Shown here: one piece after another, positions 34,047 through 47,500 of the stretch
Numbering within the stretch: the stretch's first letter is position 1
Layout of the letters: every line of letters starts with the position of its first letter
NCBI RefSeq assembly: GCF_000204055.1
Contig: NW_006768767.1
Span: 3,133,352-3,197,351, forward strand
Direction: 5' to 3'
DNA: 64,000 nt
Source of the DNA: Melampsora larici-populina 98AG31
Lineage: Eukaryota; Basidiomycota; Pucciniomycetes; Pucciniales; Melampsoraceae
Made by a program: the position numbers and the translations under genes
Notes under the pieces: model-generated
What the model was told of the DNA's origin: nothing
Databases searched by the model: none
What the model saw: only the letters and a program-made list of their open reading frames with translations

Positions 34047-35311
34047 ATGTCCGAGCCCTGCACTGGCCACGGTATTTATCTTTCTGGAATCTTCGAAATC
34101 GGAGAAAAGGTGAATCTTTGCTATGTCTCATTCAGCAATGAAGTCGGTTTCTGACCCTTTTATCACTGCCTCTCTTTGTCAGCTTACTCAAGAGCAACTT
34201 TTAAAGGTCGAATTTAGATCCTACGCTCTTGCCATCCACTGCATCGGCGCTAACCGTATCCAGGATCTAGCGTACGACATCCGTGGTACCGGTTTTAGTA
34301 GCCCGGCCTTCAAGCTTGAACCCGGTACCATCTGTCTCCTGCGCGGTGCTGTCTTTCCCACCAACACCAAGGACACGCACAACAATGAGTTCTTTTATGA
34401 AGGCTCTGATCGTTTCGTCATTGGTACTGCCGACACCTTCTCCGCAAATTTAGACAATACAATTGGTATTACTGGTATTGGAAGAGTTCTCTCATTCTTG
34501 TTCAAGGTTGAAGAATCGATGCAATACCTGAAGACAAAGGCCAATGACTCCAATAAGGTCACCATGCATGTCATTGTTCAACACTGTGATTTTCACCCTC
34601 AAGTGAGCTGTTCCGTTTTATGCTGTTTAGCATTTGTCTCATTACTACTGATACCTGACACCATTCATCCCTTTTATCATCCATTGTTGTCCCGGCAGAC
34701 CAAGTTGCCCAGATCAATGACCGTCGAGTATCGAATTCCCCCGTTCAAGCACCTTGCAGGTTCACCTCAAATCGTCAAGGAAGGACGAGAATGCCAGTTT
34801 CACGGTTACATCAAGGACTTCAACGAAGATACCCATCGCTACATCGTGATCGTAAGTATTGTATGCTTTTGTCCAATATCTTCCATGGCTGACCACCTGC
34901 CCTTCCAGGTGAACAAGGTTTCTCCAACTTCTGGCCATCAGGAATTGACTCCCAATGTTCGATCTGCTCAATCCAACAAGCAATCCAATTCCGCTGGACG
35001 CATGAAGTCAAAGTACGCATTTCTCCTGTTGCGTCAAATTGATCGATTGTTGACCAACTTTATCTAGGTTTGCTTCGCGTGCCCCAAGCACACCGTTCAA
35101 GACTCCTCTCACCGCGTCTGATTCAAGCCCTGACATTCCTTTTGGTCCCGGGAATGTTACGCCTTCATCCATAGCATCAACGTCTGGAACGTTGGCGAGT
35201 AGTATGATTCCGGACCCACCAACTTCTCAGCCTGCTAAGAAAAGAGCTCGCGCTCCCCCCAAGAGAAAGGCCACTAAAGACGTCGTCATTCCGAACTCTG
35301 ATGAGATTTAA
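34047..35311 (+). CDS. OB-fold-like (RPA-like) protein
   Basis: Five exons in phase: 34047-34109, 34183-34602, 34699-34851, 34909-35012, 35068-35311 (984 nt, 327 residues). After MSEPCTGHGIYLSGIFEIG comes one probable beta-barrel: YALAIHCIG ... FSSPAFKLEPGTICLLRGAV ... EFFYEGSDRFVIG. A second follows: MTVEYRIPPFKHLAGSPQ ... ECQFHGYIKDFNEDTHRYIV. The tail is basic (AKKRARAPPKRKATK), a likely nuclear signal. The pattern suggests a single-stranded-DNA-binding OB-fold protein, and RPA-like proteins are carried by some Helitrons. It lies 2.8 kb upstream of a Helitron gene on the same strand. Open throughout. The fold assignment is inferred from pattern only. Confidence 0.6.
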
Positions 35312-38144
35312 TGGCCTGATAGGTTCTGGGCAAGCCTCAAGTAATTTGCTAATTTCAACAAGCTGTCCTCTTTGCCCTGATTTTCTTGATGCCACTTTGT
35401 GATCCTCCATGTTTTTGGCTCTTTGAATTATAGCCCCCATTGTGACCTGCATGTCTGCGTTTCAAATGTCCCTGAATGACATCGTAAACTGATCTATCTC
35501 AAGTGACTTCAACATGGATTTTTCTTTCTTCATCTTCACACTTATTTTTTTGTACCCGGCCTCAGCTCAAATTATACATTGATTTGTTTGAATGGCTCCA
35601 ATATAGATTCCCCATCTTCTCATCTTCATCTTATGTCTCTGTGCTCCGCCTCAGCTCACATCAACACCAATCCGTTTTGATGACTTTGAGTTTGTTGAGT
35701 TAATTAAATTTCCATTTGGCAACCTCCCAAGTGTACAATGTTCATTGAGCTCATTCACCAAACACTTAAAATTACAAGTCAAGCCGTGGTAACCACTACT
35801 CCAACGCCAGGGGTGTCCAATACGTTTATTCAAGATTGTCTTCGCTTCCCAATTTTTTCATACTCACAGCCTAATAAGAATCCCATTTACCCGATTGGTT
35901 GCTGACATTGTCCCATCTCACTTCTTTATCTATTATCCATTATATACACATTAAGCACCATATATGCAGTGCACAAGATCTACATCACGTGAAGAAACAA
36001 CATCTCCATTCTAAGAGTCAGACAAGCACACAAAGCTTCCGTACCGCCTCCAGTCTTAACTCTTGGCTCATCTTCTGCTTGATTGTACATATCAAGGCCA
36101 CAACGTCCCATTACAGAAACTCTACGTAAGGAAAGGCACTTCATCGTTTATTAATAGTGAGTTTTTAATTTCCTCTAATCATATAAACGTAGACTAGATC
36201 GTGCCGTGGTTGTAATCATTGCACAAGGAGACAAAATCACAAGACCCAATGGGTACACTATATCACAATCTTGATGCTGGATTCACTCTCTGGAACAAAA
36301 ACACGGTAGTATCCCAACTGGAATAATTGTGTACAAAGCGCTTAGTCTCAGAAGAAACAAAACTGTAACAGTGGTATCTCTGACGCTGTACATAATCAAA
36401 TGTTAGTGTATATGGAAGCGTGGCCACAGAGTGTTGAGAGGTGAACGAACCTTCTAATACCTATCAATGTTCCGAAAGTATCACCTCCGGAGATTCATGA
36501 TACGGTATCATGATGGTGAAATCATATTTAAGGCCACGATCTAAGTACTCGATGGTTCCCATTTGAAAGGCCGGCCGAGGTTTTCCATTTGATTCTATTT
36601 AATACATATGCTGATTTCAGCCCAATTCTAGATTCGACTTATGAAGCACTGACCTTCCACAAATTCAACAACCAGTTTTGCCATATCTTTTGGCTTAACG
36701 CTGTGTTCAGAGAGATACAACGTAGTCCAGATTACAACCCCATGGCCTTTCACAAAATAACTATTCATCGTGTGTTTCATGCTCCTCACGCACTTGAATT
36801 TGGCAGTGTACAGCGATACACTAAGGATACAATTGATATATGTCTATAATATAGGATCACAGAAAACAATTGGAACGTGGTAAAGTGTGGTGTGTCTTGA
36901 TATTGTTTTATTTATCTTCGCTCAATGATTTTATTCCATCACAATGACAAAGACCTTCCCTTTTGAATGAAAGATACCTTGGAATGACTTCGGCTACCAA
37001 ACTACGGACATCGCACCCTGACGAGAATGAATTACAACTCGGAGGATGCGACTGCCGAACATTCGCGCTGACGGTCGGAATATCAATGTTCACCAATGCG
37101 ACTAATGATATCACTTGATAAATCATCACGCGTGAAACTGTGTTCAGATACTCACATATTGCCTTGATACTCCCATTGCATGACCATCGAACAATTTCTC
37201 ATCCATGGGTAATGGCGTGATATCGCGATAGGACATGAAATGCAAGTAATTTCAGGATTGGTTGATGATTAATTGCACCAAAGTATCCGCTATTTACGAC
37301 TTGGAAATTTGAATATGCGTGCCAGACACTACCTTCGCAACAAATCCGAACTTTCAATATATACCCTACAAACAAATCGAAGACCTATTCGATCTCTTAT
37401 AACGATATAACGATCAGATTTGGACCACAAGCCTTCAAGATCATATTCAACCAAATTAATCAAGGACATCATGGACATCGTCCGAATCATGCTGTGCTAT
37501 AAACCACCGCCTGGGACAATCATCACGGCAAAATAGGCGAGTGTTACATCCATTCATGCACTACCTCGCAAAGTGACGGGGGATTACAAAGCAAAATTCA
37601 TTTCTTCAGTACTAACTATCCTTATTGTAGCCGACTAAGTACCCTTCAACACAATGTCATGTCGTAACACAACACAAGAGCTTAATCGCCTTAATCCACT
37701 TCCTCTCCTATGGTATCAAACTGGTTTATGAATCACAAGCTCTGGAACTTCCAGGAACCGACTGCCGCTAGATGATACCGCATGTATTGCACCCAAGCGA
37801 GAATGTTCATTTCACGAAGTCAATCTTTCTCCGTTGATCTGAACCAACAATGTAGTCATAGGATTTGTTATTCAACTCATCTGCCCACTTTGTTACACGG
37901 TCTTTCTTCAGATATAGAATAATTACTGTCAACTTCGATTTTTTTTGAAGATACCTGCATAATTATATTGAGTTTTACTATCACTTGGTGAAAAGGCCAG
38001 TAATTAGTTTCAAACAAATATTTTACATCGTCTATATACCTTGAAATCAACTTAGAGTCAAGTAAGTCCTAAAAAACTTTCTCCTACCGTCTTTGATCAC
38101 ATGTTGATCTGTGAATTTTGGTTCTGAAAAACCAGGAAATCGAA
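35312..38144. other. Long intergenic region
   Basis: 2.8 kb without a supportable gene; it may be non-coding Helitron sequence or an ordinary spacer. Small ORFs (35899-36129, 36589-36849) lack any motif. CTCATCTTCATCTTATGTC-type simple sequence lies near 35620. No tRNA-like fold was recognised. Confidence 0.4.
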
Positions 38145-41100
38145 ATGCCCCCGAGACGGAGTGCCCGAGGTCCAGCTATACGCATTGAGAAACTTGGTTC
38201 CGAAGCCAATCTTCTGCAACGCTTTCGCCTCGAAATGCCATTCTCTCTTGGACTCCAGGATGATCCATGCCAGGGTTGTGGAGCATTCAGGTGGAGATTA
38301 GAGCGAAGACAAAAAGATGCACGTAATTTACGTGCAACATTCAATAATTGTTGTCGGCATGGCGACGTCGATTTGCCCATGCGATATTTCCCTCAATTAG
38401 TTGATGAACCAGTTCCTCAATTTTTACGAGCGTTACTTACGGGCAAAGATCCACGTCAGCTGTTTTTGTTCTAAATGCTGGTAATAAAGCACTGAACCTT
38501 GGTTGTCTTTTCAGGATCAACGAAATTCCGTGAAAAGATTCAAAAGTACAATAATGCTCTATCTTTTACTTCCCTTGGTGTAACCCTCGATACCACCGTC
38601 TTGAACGACACTGGTCACTACGTATTCTGGGTTACAGGACAAATCTCACATAATATAACGGCTCTGATGACCCCCGCAGGGGCCGAACCTGGGTTTGCCC
38701 AAATCTTCACGTACGGTGGAGGAGGTGAAGCTGAAGCACATCTCAGAGTTTGAAGGTCTGGCCATAGGCTTGATCCGGATATAATTCTTGAGTTCCAACA
38801 ATTCATGTATGAACATAACCCGTATGCAAAAGTCTTCAAATCCGCGAGTGATATCTGTACGGAAGAAAATGTCCGAACTTTAAGAATCAAGACCGTACTA
38901 GCTCCCGGATCTGATCATCGATGTTACAACCTGCCTACGGCGAACGAAGTTGCTGCGATCATCGATGGCGACGGGCGGGTAGGGGGTCGTCAACGCGACA
39001 TTGTTCTGGTCCAACAATCGGGTGACCGACAAAGCATCTCCGAACTGCATACCGGGTACTTTGCGCTGCGTTATCCTTTGTTATTTCTTTATGGATCACA
39101 AATGTGGTCTAACTCTTTTCGAAACCCAACTCCCACCAGTACGTTTGTTTCAATATCTAATTGAAAATTGGCAACTGACATGTGATGCTTCATAGATCCA
39201 GAAGGCGATTTATCAAATCTGGACTGGTTCGCGTATTTGCTATTCCAACGGCCAGAGTGGTCTGTAATCTTAGCTTCCGGAAGATTATTCCAAGAATTCA
39301 CAGTCGATATGTACGTATGCGTGGAGCATTCACAACTACAATACCTCAGGTTTCACCAAAAAGAAATCCGAGCTGAGATGTACCATGGAGCAATTGAAGC
39401 TTTGGGTAATGAAGTAGAGGACGAGATTGTTGGACGTAGAATTGTATTGCCTTCAAGTTTTCGAGGCGGTCCGCGACATTTACAACAATTATATCAGGAT
39501 TCTATGGCTATGGTTGCTGAATATGGAAATCCAAGCTTATTCATAACCATGACAGCTAATCCACAATTGTCTGAAATTACCGATCAGCTTGAAGAATACG
39601 AAACAGCTGATGATCGACCCGATTTAGTTGCTTGTGTCTTTTACATAAAGCTCCACGAAATGCTCGATGATCTTACACGACGGAACCGATTAGGAGTCTG
39701 CGCGGCTTACGTTTATACCATCGAATTCCAAAAAAGAGGATTGCCACATTGCCATCTTATCCTTTTCCTAGAACAAAAGTCTCAACCAGTTACTGCTTCC
39801 GATATCGATTGTTTAATTTCTTGTCAAATACCAGATCCTGAAAAAGAATCAACACTTTTCCAATTGGTAACTCAGCACATGTTACACGGACCTTGCCGAA
39901 AACACAAGTGCTGGGACAAAGAGAGGGAGATTTGCACTCGTGGATATCCTCGACCATTTTGCGATGAGACATCAATGCCGGACGATTCATATCCTACTTA
40001 CAAAAGACCTGATAATGGCCGTTACTGTGTTTACAAGAATGCTAGGTACGAGAATGGTAGCGTGGTACCATATAATCGTTTCTTGCTTTTGAAATTCCGC
40101 TGCCACATTAATGTTGAGGTGGCCGCTAGCATCAGAGCTATTAAATATCTCTTCAAATATATCTTGAAAGGCAAATCGGGACGAAATCCTTGCATTTGTG
40201 AACGCAAGGTTTCTCAGTGCCCCGGAAGGTGAGACCTTTCTACTATCCTCTCATGAACATGAACTGACACCTTTTCATAGCGGTGTGGCGTCTTCTTAGG
40301 TATCCAATTGCCGGTCGATGGCCTCCTGTACAATGGCTCGCCTTACACCTAGAAGGAGATCAAATCATATATTTTTACGATGAAGCAGGCTTACGAAGGC
40401 AATTAGACACTGGACGAGCAGAGAGGACAAGCCTCACCGAGTTCTTTCGACTTTGCCAAGAAAATGCTCCTTTGCGTGGATGTGATCGAACAATTAGAAG
40501 TTTAAAGTATCAAGACGTTCTGAAATACTTTGCATGGAATCAAAAAACTAAACAATTAACAACACGAGCTAATGCGACTTTTGCTATAGGAAGGGTCTAC
40601 TTTGCGAATCTTAAACGAGGCGATGCTTATTACTTAAGAATGCTTCTCTCTCACGTTCCTGGTCCAACTTCGTTTCAAGCGCTGAGAACGGTTGATGGGA
40701 TAGTGTGTAGTACCTTTCGAGAAGCTGCAGACAAGCATGGATTATTACTCAGTGATCGCCACTATCACGAAAGCCTCACTGAAGCTGCGGCTTGGAAACT
40801 GGAATCAGCTCCGACATATGCTAGCATTAATACTTTGCCCACAGCTCACCAGCCGACCCGCCTCTCCTGTGGTCAGAACATGTAACCGATCTTTCTGACA
40901 ATTGTGAGTATCAAAATCAAACAACTCAACCCTCACATTATTCCGTCGCGCGAGCAAATTGAGAACTATGGACTTTTACTTACTTTGAAAAATGTATAAT
41001 CTCAATGGAGTCAACCCTTGAATTGGTTGGCTTAGCGCCAGTGAACCAAAGACTAATTTTCGAGTTAGGTCTTGCCGATGCAGAACGAACAGATCGTCAA

Positions 41101-41717
41101 ACAGTAACACCTGATGAAAGCGCTCGCAAGCACGGGGCAATGATTCAATTACTTACGACGGAGCAAAAAGCAGTCATCAGTCCAATTCTAGAGGCATTGA
41201 ATAATCAGATCCCATACTTAGCGTTTCTTGATGGTCCTGGTGGCACAGGGAAAACTTTCGTTTTGAACTGCGTCCTTCACTACTGTAATGCCAACCATGT
41301 CCCTTTCCAATCGGTATCAGCAGCAGGAATCTCCTCACTTCTGCTGTTAAGAGGTAGGACAGCGCACAGTGCTTTTAAGATACCGATTCCGGTCAATGAG
41401 GAGTCAGTATGTGCGGTGTCATCAAGAGACAAAGCCGGTTGTAACATGAAGGACATGTGGTTTATCGTCTGGGACAAAGTGGCTATGCAACATAAGCATG
41501 CACTGGAGTGCGTCGATCAAACGATTAGAGATTTGACAGGGGTTGATCTCCCCTTTGGCGGTAAGGTTGTGCTCTTTGCTGGTGACTTCCAACAAACTCT
41601 ACCAATAGTCAGGCGATCAAACTTAATGACTCAAACTGCGGCAACGTTGAAGGCGTCATATCTATGGAACCATGTTGAAAAATTCGCTCTCACTCTCAAC
41701 ATCCGCCTTGGAGGTGC
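38145..41717 (+). pseudogene. Helitron Rep-helicase, 5' part (interrupted)
   Basis: Starts MPPRRSARGPAIR. An intron with donor GTCAGC (about 38454) leads to STKFREKIQKYNNALSFTSL. TGA 38751-38753 interrupts LRV and RSGHRLDPDII in one frame. The Helitron-like N-terminal domain follows (FRGGPRHLQQLYQDSMAM, SLFITMTANPQLSEI). The HUH motif is GLPHCHLILFLE and the tyrosine motif KYLFKYILKGKS. The PIF1 helicase part has Walker A DGPGGTGKT (about 41230) and GDFQQTLPIV, but the Walker B glutamate is lysine (VWDKVAM), which should abolish ATP hydrolysis. Frame breaks occur near 40230, 40845 and 40985. The frame stops at NIRLGGAMA, where the KDZ element is inserted. Helitrons move by rolling-circle transfer; this copy is dead. 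Confidence 0.9.
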
Positions 41718-41725
41718 TATGGCGC
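41718..41725. repeat. Left target-site duplication of the KDZ element
   Basis: TATGGCGC directly before CACCTGTGTCC. The second copy is at 56257-56264. Confidence 0.93.
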
Positions 41726-41893
41726 CACCTGTGTCCCTTTCATTTTGCCTTATAGTATCCGAAGGTAGAGAAAGTCCTAGCATCGGATACGTTCCGTATA
41801 TGCCCTTAGATCTAGTGCTAGATCTCAAGTTAGAACTTTTTTCGATTTTTTTTTCACAAGTCCATTCAGAAGTCTATGTAGATAAACCTCACC
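41726..41893 (+). repeat. Left TIR of the KDZ element
   Basis: CACCTGTGTCCCTTTCATTT onward, including GCATCGGATACGTTCCGTAT, AGATCTAGTG and TTTTTTTCACAAGTCC, then CTATGTAGATAAACCTCACC. It matches the reverse complement of 56088-56256 with scattered differences. Confidence 0.9.
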
Positions 41894-42034
41894 ACTTCCC
41901 CACCAGGTTCACCAATCTCTCACCAGGCTCACCTGTCCACCAGTAAATCCACCACATATGAAAAGCTCACCAGATCCGCACCACCAGCTCACCAGCTCAC
42001 CATCCTCACCATAGATACACCGGTTCTTCACCAA
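41894..42034 (+). repeat. Subterminal CTCACCAG-type motif array, left
   Basis: Dense short motifs CACCAG, CTCACC and AGCTCACCAG in plus orientation, for example CACCAGCTCACCAGCTCACC near 41980. The mirror-image array in opposite orientation lies at 55955-56087. Likely protein-binding sites for transposition (inference). Confidence 0.72.
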
Positions 42035-42124
42035 TTCCTGCCACGGTACGCTTTGTGATCACTTCCTCCTCCAGCCCCTCGATTCAACCCTTTCACATCC
42101 ATCCCACCCAAACCAATTGTCTCG

Positions 42125-43452
42125 ATGCTAGCACAAACCAACAGCGACACACTATCACCAATGCTACCACCACCACCCATATCGACTCTCCCCAATCCTG
42201 ATCCAAACGTGACAGAACCTTTCGACCATCGCAAACAACTTGACAACTTCGTCAAAGAATTTGCCCCACATCAAGGGTACGGCATCATCATCGGTCACTC
42301 TGGACGTGATCCCCATCTTTACTGCAAATACGAATGCCATCGTGGTGGAAAACCCGCCAAGCGAAAGGGCCAAACTGATGCTACCGAGTGTGATCCACCC
42401 AAGAAGACCAGATCAATCAAGATCGGATGCCCCTTCAAGATGAAAGCTACTTTCCACAGAGAACGACGCACCTGGACTCTCCATCACGAGAACACATATC
42501 ACAATCATGGGCCAATGGAAATGGAAATTCTAGACATCACACCTAGCATTGCACCAACCTCTGTGAGTCCTGTATACTCTTTAATACAGTATGTACAACA
42601 CGGGCGAGCTGACAACTTTTGTTCAGCTTCCAAAGAATGAACAACCACTTTCTCTAGAATCGAGTCACGAACCAAAGAATGTACCTTTAGAGCCTAGTGT
42701 TCAATCAAAACTGCTATTGATCAACAATCGCATCCTATCAATGACAGCCTGCCAACAAGAGGAGATTGTTCAATCAATCCACCAACTACTCGATGCGGTA
42801 TGTAATGTACCTGAAGATAAGATATCAACCACTATTAATGACCCTCATACAGTAAGTCTGCTTCAACAACCTCGTCACCATTTGAATTCTATCCACTAAC
42901 CAATACCAAACTCCAACCAAAAAGGAAGCTGCTTTACAAATTCTAGACGAAATGGAACACTTCCAGGACCTCATTCAACTTCGATCTCCTTTGCATGATG
43001 AAGATAACGATATCAGCATCACATATCACCTTGAAGAAGAAAAATCACCTACTAGGCCCAACAGAATCAATATTGATGCTCTCAACATCACACTTACCAA
43101 CAATCAGCCACTTATGAACGACCAGCCATCCTTGAATTCAATAGACTCTTTTATATATGAAGATCTCCTTCAGACTACATCTCTACAACCAGGTGCCCAG
43201 ACCAATTGTCAGGATCTCGATGTAACATGTGACATTGATGTTAATGCTGTTGCCAAAGAACACGAATCTTCAAGCCATGAAAATGCGACAAATATCAACC
43301 AGGAGGCCCATGTCTCCACCACACTACCTCTACCTACCCCATCGATTAACAATGAACCACATCCACTCCGCCCTGTTGAAAAGTCATCGCATGTTCCTAT
43401 CCCATCCACTAGATCCACTATCAAGAACAATGCAAGTGTATCACCCTGTTGA
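42125..43452 (+). pseudogene. FAR1/WRKY-like zinc-finger protein, ended early by TGA
   Basis: Exons 42125-42562, 42627-42851 and 42925-43452 join in phase. After a Pro-rich start the first exon holds a FAR1-type (WRKY-GCM1 fold) DNA-binding domain: QLDNFVKEFAPHQGYGI, YCKYECHRGGKPAKRKG, KTRSIKIGCPFKMKATF, and WTLHHENTYHNHGP with the zinc ligands Cys, Cys, His-x-His. In MULE transposases such domains bind DNA. The middle is Gln/Leu-rich (CQQEEIVQSIHQLLDAVCN), the rest acidic and Ser/Pro-rich. TGA 43450-43452 interrupts NASVSPC, but the frame continues with TRSKVDLVTGVAAQSG and STLSAKKRK to TGA 43558-43560. That basic tail looks like a nuclear signal. A CGA-to-TGA change explains the break. Without it, the protein would have about 403 residues. 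Confidence 0.72.
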
Positions 43453-43560
43453 ACCCGAAGTAAAGTAGACCTTGTGACAGGAGTTGCAGCGCAGAGTGGC
43501 GTCAAACGCACTCAACTAACCAGAACCGCCAGCACTCTCAGTGCAAAGAAACGCAAATGA

Positions 43561-44547
43561 TGTGTAGATTTTCTCAACTAAACATGTTTGTAGTTTTGTA
43601 GTCACATATGTTGCTAACTATAACCTACCAAGTTATGCTCGTCTCCAAGTTCTTGCTCGTTTTATTAATAAGTGCAATAAAACGACTCTGCGTCGTCGTG
43701 AATAAGACAAATAATTTGGAATTTAGGCGCAACATGCCTTGAGCAACCTTAACCACAGATGAAAGCTTAAAATTCAACCTTATGTTCACCACTTCAAGTC
43801 ATAAGTAACGCAAAAAAAGAAAAACAATTCCATTCAGTAAAAAACAAGTAGTCGGCAGCTAGCAGAGTGAGTCTCAAGAACAAAACGAGTGCACAGCAAA
43901 TATCACACTCTGATATTTAGCAGAACAATCACATCTCAGTGTGATTCTCAAAAAGTCGAATTGCAAATAACCACTGATATGACCAATGATATGTATATCA
44001 AATTGTACAATTTGACCAATTTGAAAGGCAAGTTATAAACATTCTATATTTGCTGTGTTTACTTTTCAGTTAATTCAATTAGATCAGGTACCTATCTCAG
44101 TGCGATTCTCAAAAAGTCAAATGGCCAAAATTGAATGGTATGTACATCAGATTGCACAGACTAATATTTGACCAATTTAAATGTTTTTAGTCTCTGTCTG
44201 TACTTTTTCCGCCATTCAATAAGAACTTATTGCTGTTCATCTCTTGTGATTTTGTTGATTTGTTTTCACTTTTTTGTTTATTATTGATTATAATACAACA
44301 AATCAGTCTTATTTTATATGTGTACACACTTTTTTTCATCTGTGAGAACTTAGGGGTGAAGGAGAAGGATTTGAAAGAAAATGATTTGTAATGGCTGTAT
44401 TCAAAATTTGTACAGGTACACTAGATCCAAAAGGTACACTAGATCCCAACCTATTTCATCTTTGGTGGCGCAATTGACTTTTTCACCTACCGCAGTTAGA
44501 CTTTTTTCACCTTCACCTTGCATCCACACATTCCCCATCTGTTACTC
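43561..44547. repeat. Spacer with direct repeats, promoter of the KDZ gene
   Basis: TCTCAGTGTGATTCTCAAAA at about 43935 recurs at about 44096 with similar following sequence (GTATGTA.ATCA.ATTG, TTGACCAATTT). TACACTAGATCC is doubled near 44416-44445. AT-rich; no gene. The KDZ transcript probably starts here. Confidence 0.55.
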
Positions 44548-47500
44548 ATGGCACCAAACCCGAAACCATACAAGCCTCTCAAAAATAGGAAGCTGCCGGC
44601 CACTGGCTTACAGGCGGACTTTCGAAAGCAGGAGGAGCAAGACGTGAAGGAGATGGAGCAAGTACGTCCACCACCGACAAATGCCCACCCTCTTTTGGAC
44701 CCCGTCACTCACCATAACGGCCAAGGCAATGTTGAAAATGATCAAATTGACGTTGACAATAATCAAATGGATGGACCTGCTCCTGACGATGGCGATTGGA
44801 GAGATGTTGAAGAAGATGTTGAAGAATTCAATAATCATTTATCAGAAGAGCATAGACAAATTATTGCCGCACTCAACTCAACTCTGTATCAAAGCAAAAG
44901 GCTAGAATATGAAGCCAAATGGGTAAGTGCTGTTGAGGCAATGGTTGATGTTTATATTATAGCGCGAAAAAATACTAGAAATTGGGGAGACGGGGTACTT
45001 TGGAAACACGATTATAAAGTGTCATGTCAGTGTGCACGGCCGTCACGTGTAGTTACCTTAGTGGACATTCACAGTATGTTTAATTTCTCTAGATGTTCAA
45101 GATCTAGACTGAGAACGACATGTTCTAGCTCGCAGGAAGGTATCAATAAACTTTTGCACCTGCCAACCCAATGCTGTCCGGCTTATTCAGATGGGATACT
45201 TTCCAGCTTCACCGTCTTTTCCTCGAACTGCTTTCTCAATCCGGCTGCTGTTATTGCATCATATCCTGTGGAAATACTGTAGTGTCCGAATGCAAGGGTT
45301 CGCTCTGGCTCTTGATGAATACCTTGACACCCACAATCCACTGATGCTGAGTACCAAGACTGGTCGAGTGAGCAGGGGTTCATTGATTAAATTGTTATAT
45401 TGATGCTGATTAGGTTACATTTGTGCACTTTAGCCCCGTCAATGGCGGAAGCCACTGACAGCCGCAGTCACAGCCCATCGACAAGTGCTCAGTTTGATAC
45501 GCCAGAAATGCAATCATCACAACTTGACCAGCTTGCCAGCAACTGCCCGCGTTGCTTTGGTCCGCCAGTGGACAAAACTACTGACCCAGATGAACCGCAC
45601 ATCATAGTATGCGTTGATGGGAACTTTCAACATCGCCGTCACCAGGCTGCAAGCCATGAGATACCAGGTCATAAACCACCAACACCGGAGCTCTTCATGG
45701 ATCCGGAACGTGTTGAAAAGATGGCTGAGTCAATGGCTGGCGGTCCTAGACGTCGTAACCCACAATTAGATGAACTCGTAGTAAGTTCTCAATGCTGTGT
45801 GATGAACCCCAATACGCGCAACTGTGTACTCTAAATGCTATTGTTTATTGGAATAGGATCCCTGTTCCGATAAACATACAGCAGCCGACGATGTTAGGGG
45901 AAAGAAATCATGGCCCGGGATGGATGAGACCGGGTTGCTGGTCATGGCATGTCGCCACGATCACATCTTAAGATTTGTGAACCTTGTACAAACTGGAGAA
46001 AAGCTCGTAGAATTTTATTAAGTTCATGTTTTTGTTACATATTGATTGACTGTTTCTTTTCAATAACACAGGAGTCACTACGCACTTACTCTTATTGACT
46101 GAATTCTAGAAGTAACTTCGGATCATCCAGATGGGGCTCGTCAAGTTGGAATACTTTATGATATAGGTTGTAACATTGAAAAAGGAATTTTGAAGGTGAT
46201 TCCGCTTTTTTGTTGTTGTTTGGTTTTTCAAACAATTTAATCCCACACAGGATCACTAACTGCATTATAGCGGAAACAATTCTCTGCCGAGCGTGCTGCT
46301 GGGCGCTTAAAGTTTGGCACAAGCGTCTTCCACGCTTATGTGCATGAATGGCTATGCCAATTGGACTATAACCCTTGCCTCAACAAGGGTTGGGGTCTCT
46401 CAGACGGTGAAGGGTCTGAGCGTGTGTGGTGGGCTCTTATAGTCCTAATTGCAATGCTTCGATACGCTACTAAGCAGAATCGACTGGTTGCTCTGAATGA
46501 CCGTGGACTCCATCACAATGAAAAGGCCCTGTTCAACACGAGTAAGTTATTTTGCACATGTAATGTCATTGTTTGGCCACACAACTGACCTCAGAAAAAT
46601 GTTCGCACAGTGTTGGGTGTGCTCTCCTGGACCACCAAGGTAGAGACAAGGTTGATCAAATCCTCTGCGATGCTTTCTGATTTGGCCAAATCAGATCGTA
46701 AGTATACCACCAACTTCTTTGAGCAACAATGGGAGAGGCAGCAAAATATTCAGCAAAACATCATCAATGCCCCTACACGCAGACTCAAAGAAAGAATGAG
46801 TGTTCTATTGGATCTTGAGGAAGATTTAATTGAGGCACGGTTTGTAAAACACTTATCAAATGCACAATGCTAGACTTTAACTAATGTGGTCAATCTTTAG
46901 TAATACCCTGGCGCTTTTGGAAGCAGGGACAGCCCCTCTACGGACTCAAGAGCAACAGCACGAGCTTTTGGACTTGCCCAGAACTCTTACCCAACTGGAG
47001 AACAAGATACAAAATGTAGCTAATGAGTTGGGCTCCCAACAGTTTCGAGAGCTGACTGGAACAACCGGTCAGTCTAGCTTCAACAAAAAACACGCCAGTT
47101 GCTTACCTCGTACTATTGAGTAACAGACGATCGAGCTAAACCTAGGATGTTACTCCAAATTGCAAAGTCAAAGATGTACGGCGCAAAGGTTGATTGCATT
47201 GAAATGCAATGTCGAGCGGATGGCACTACAGGTCAGAGTATATAATGCCTTGGAAGAGCCACAAAACTACGATAGTCTGACCACTTTCTAATCACACTAT
47301 ATAATCATATAAGCAGACCAAAGAAATCGAGCGCGATATCAGGGTCTTGCCTCTGACAAGAACAAAAAATTAGCCTGCCGTCACAGGACTTACCTACGAC
47401 ATGCAACTTGCTACAACGATACTTTCCGTCCAGCCACCTTGATCGAAACACCTTCTTTTGACTCTGTAAATAGAATGGACATTGGCAACCCATTTTGGGA

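Noticed and set aside
44923..44962. Intron with GTAAGT in the KDZ first exon
   Set aside because: It would be only 40 bases and breaks the frame; reading through keeps family-like sequence (KWVSAVEAMVDVY) in frame.
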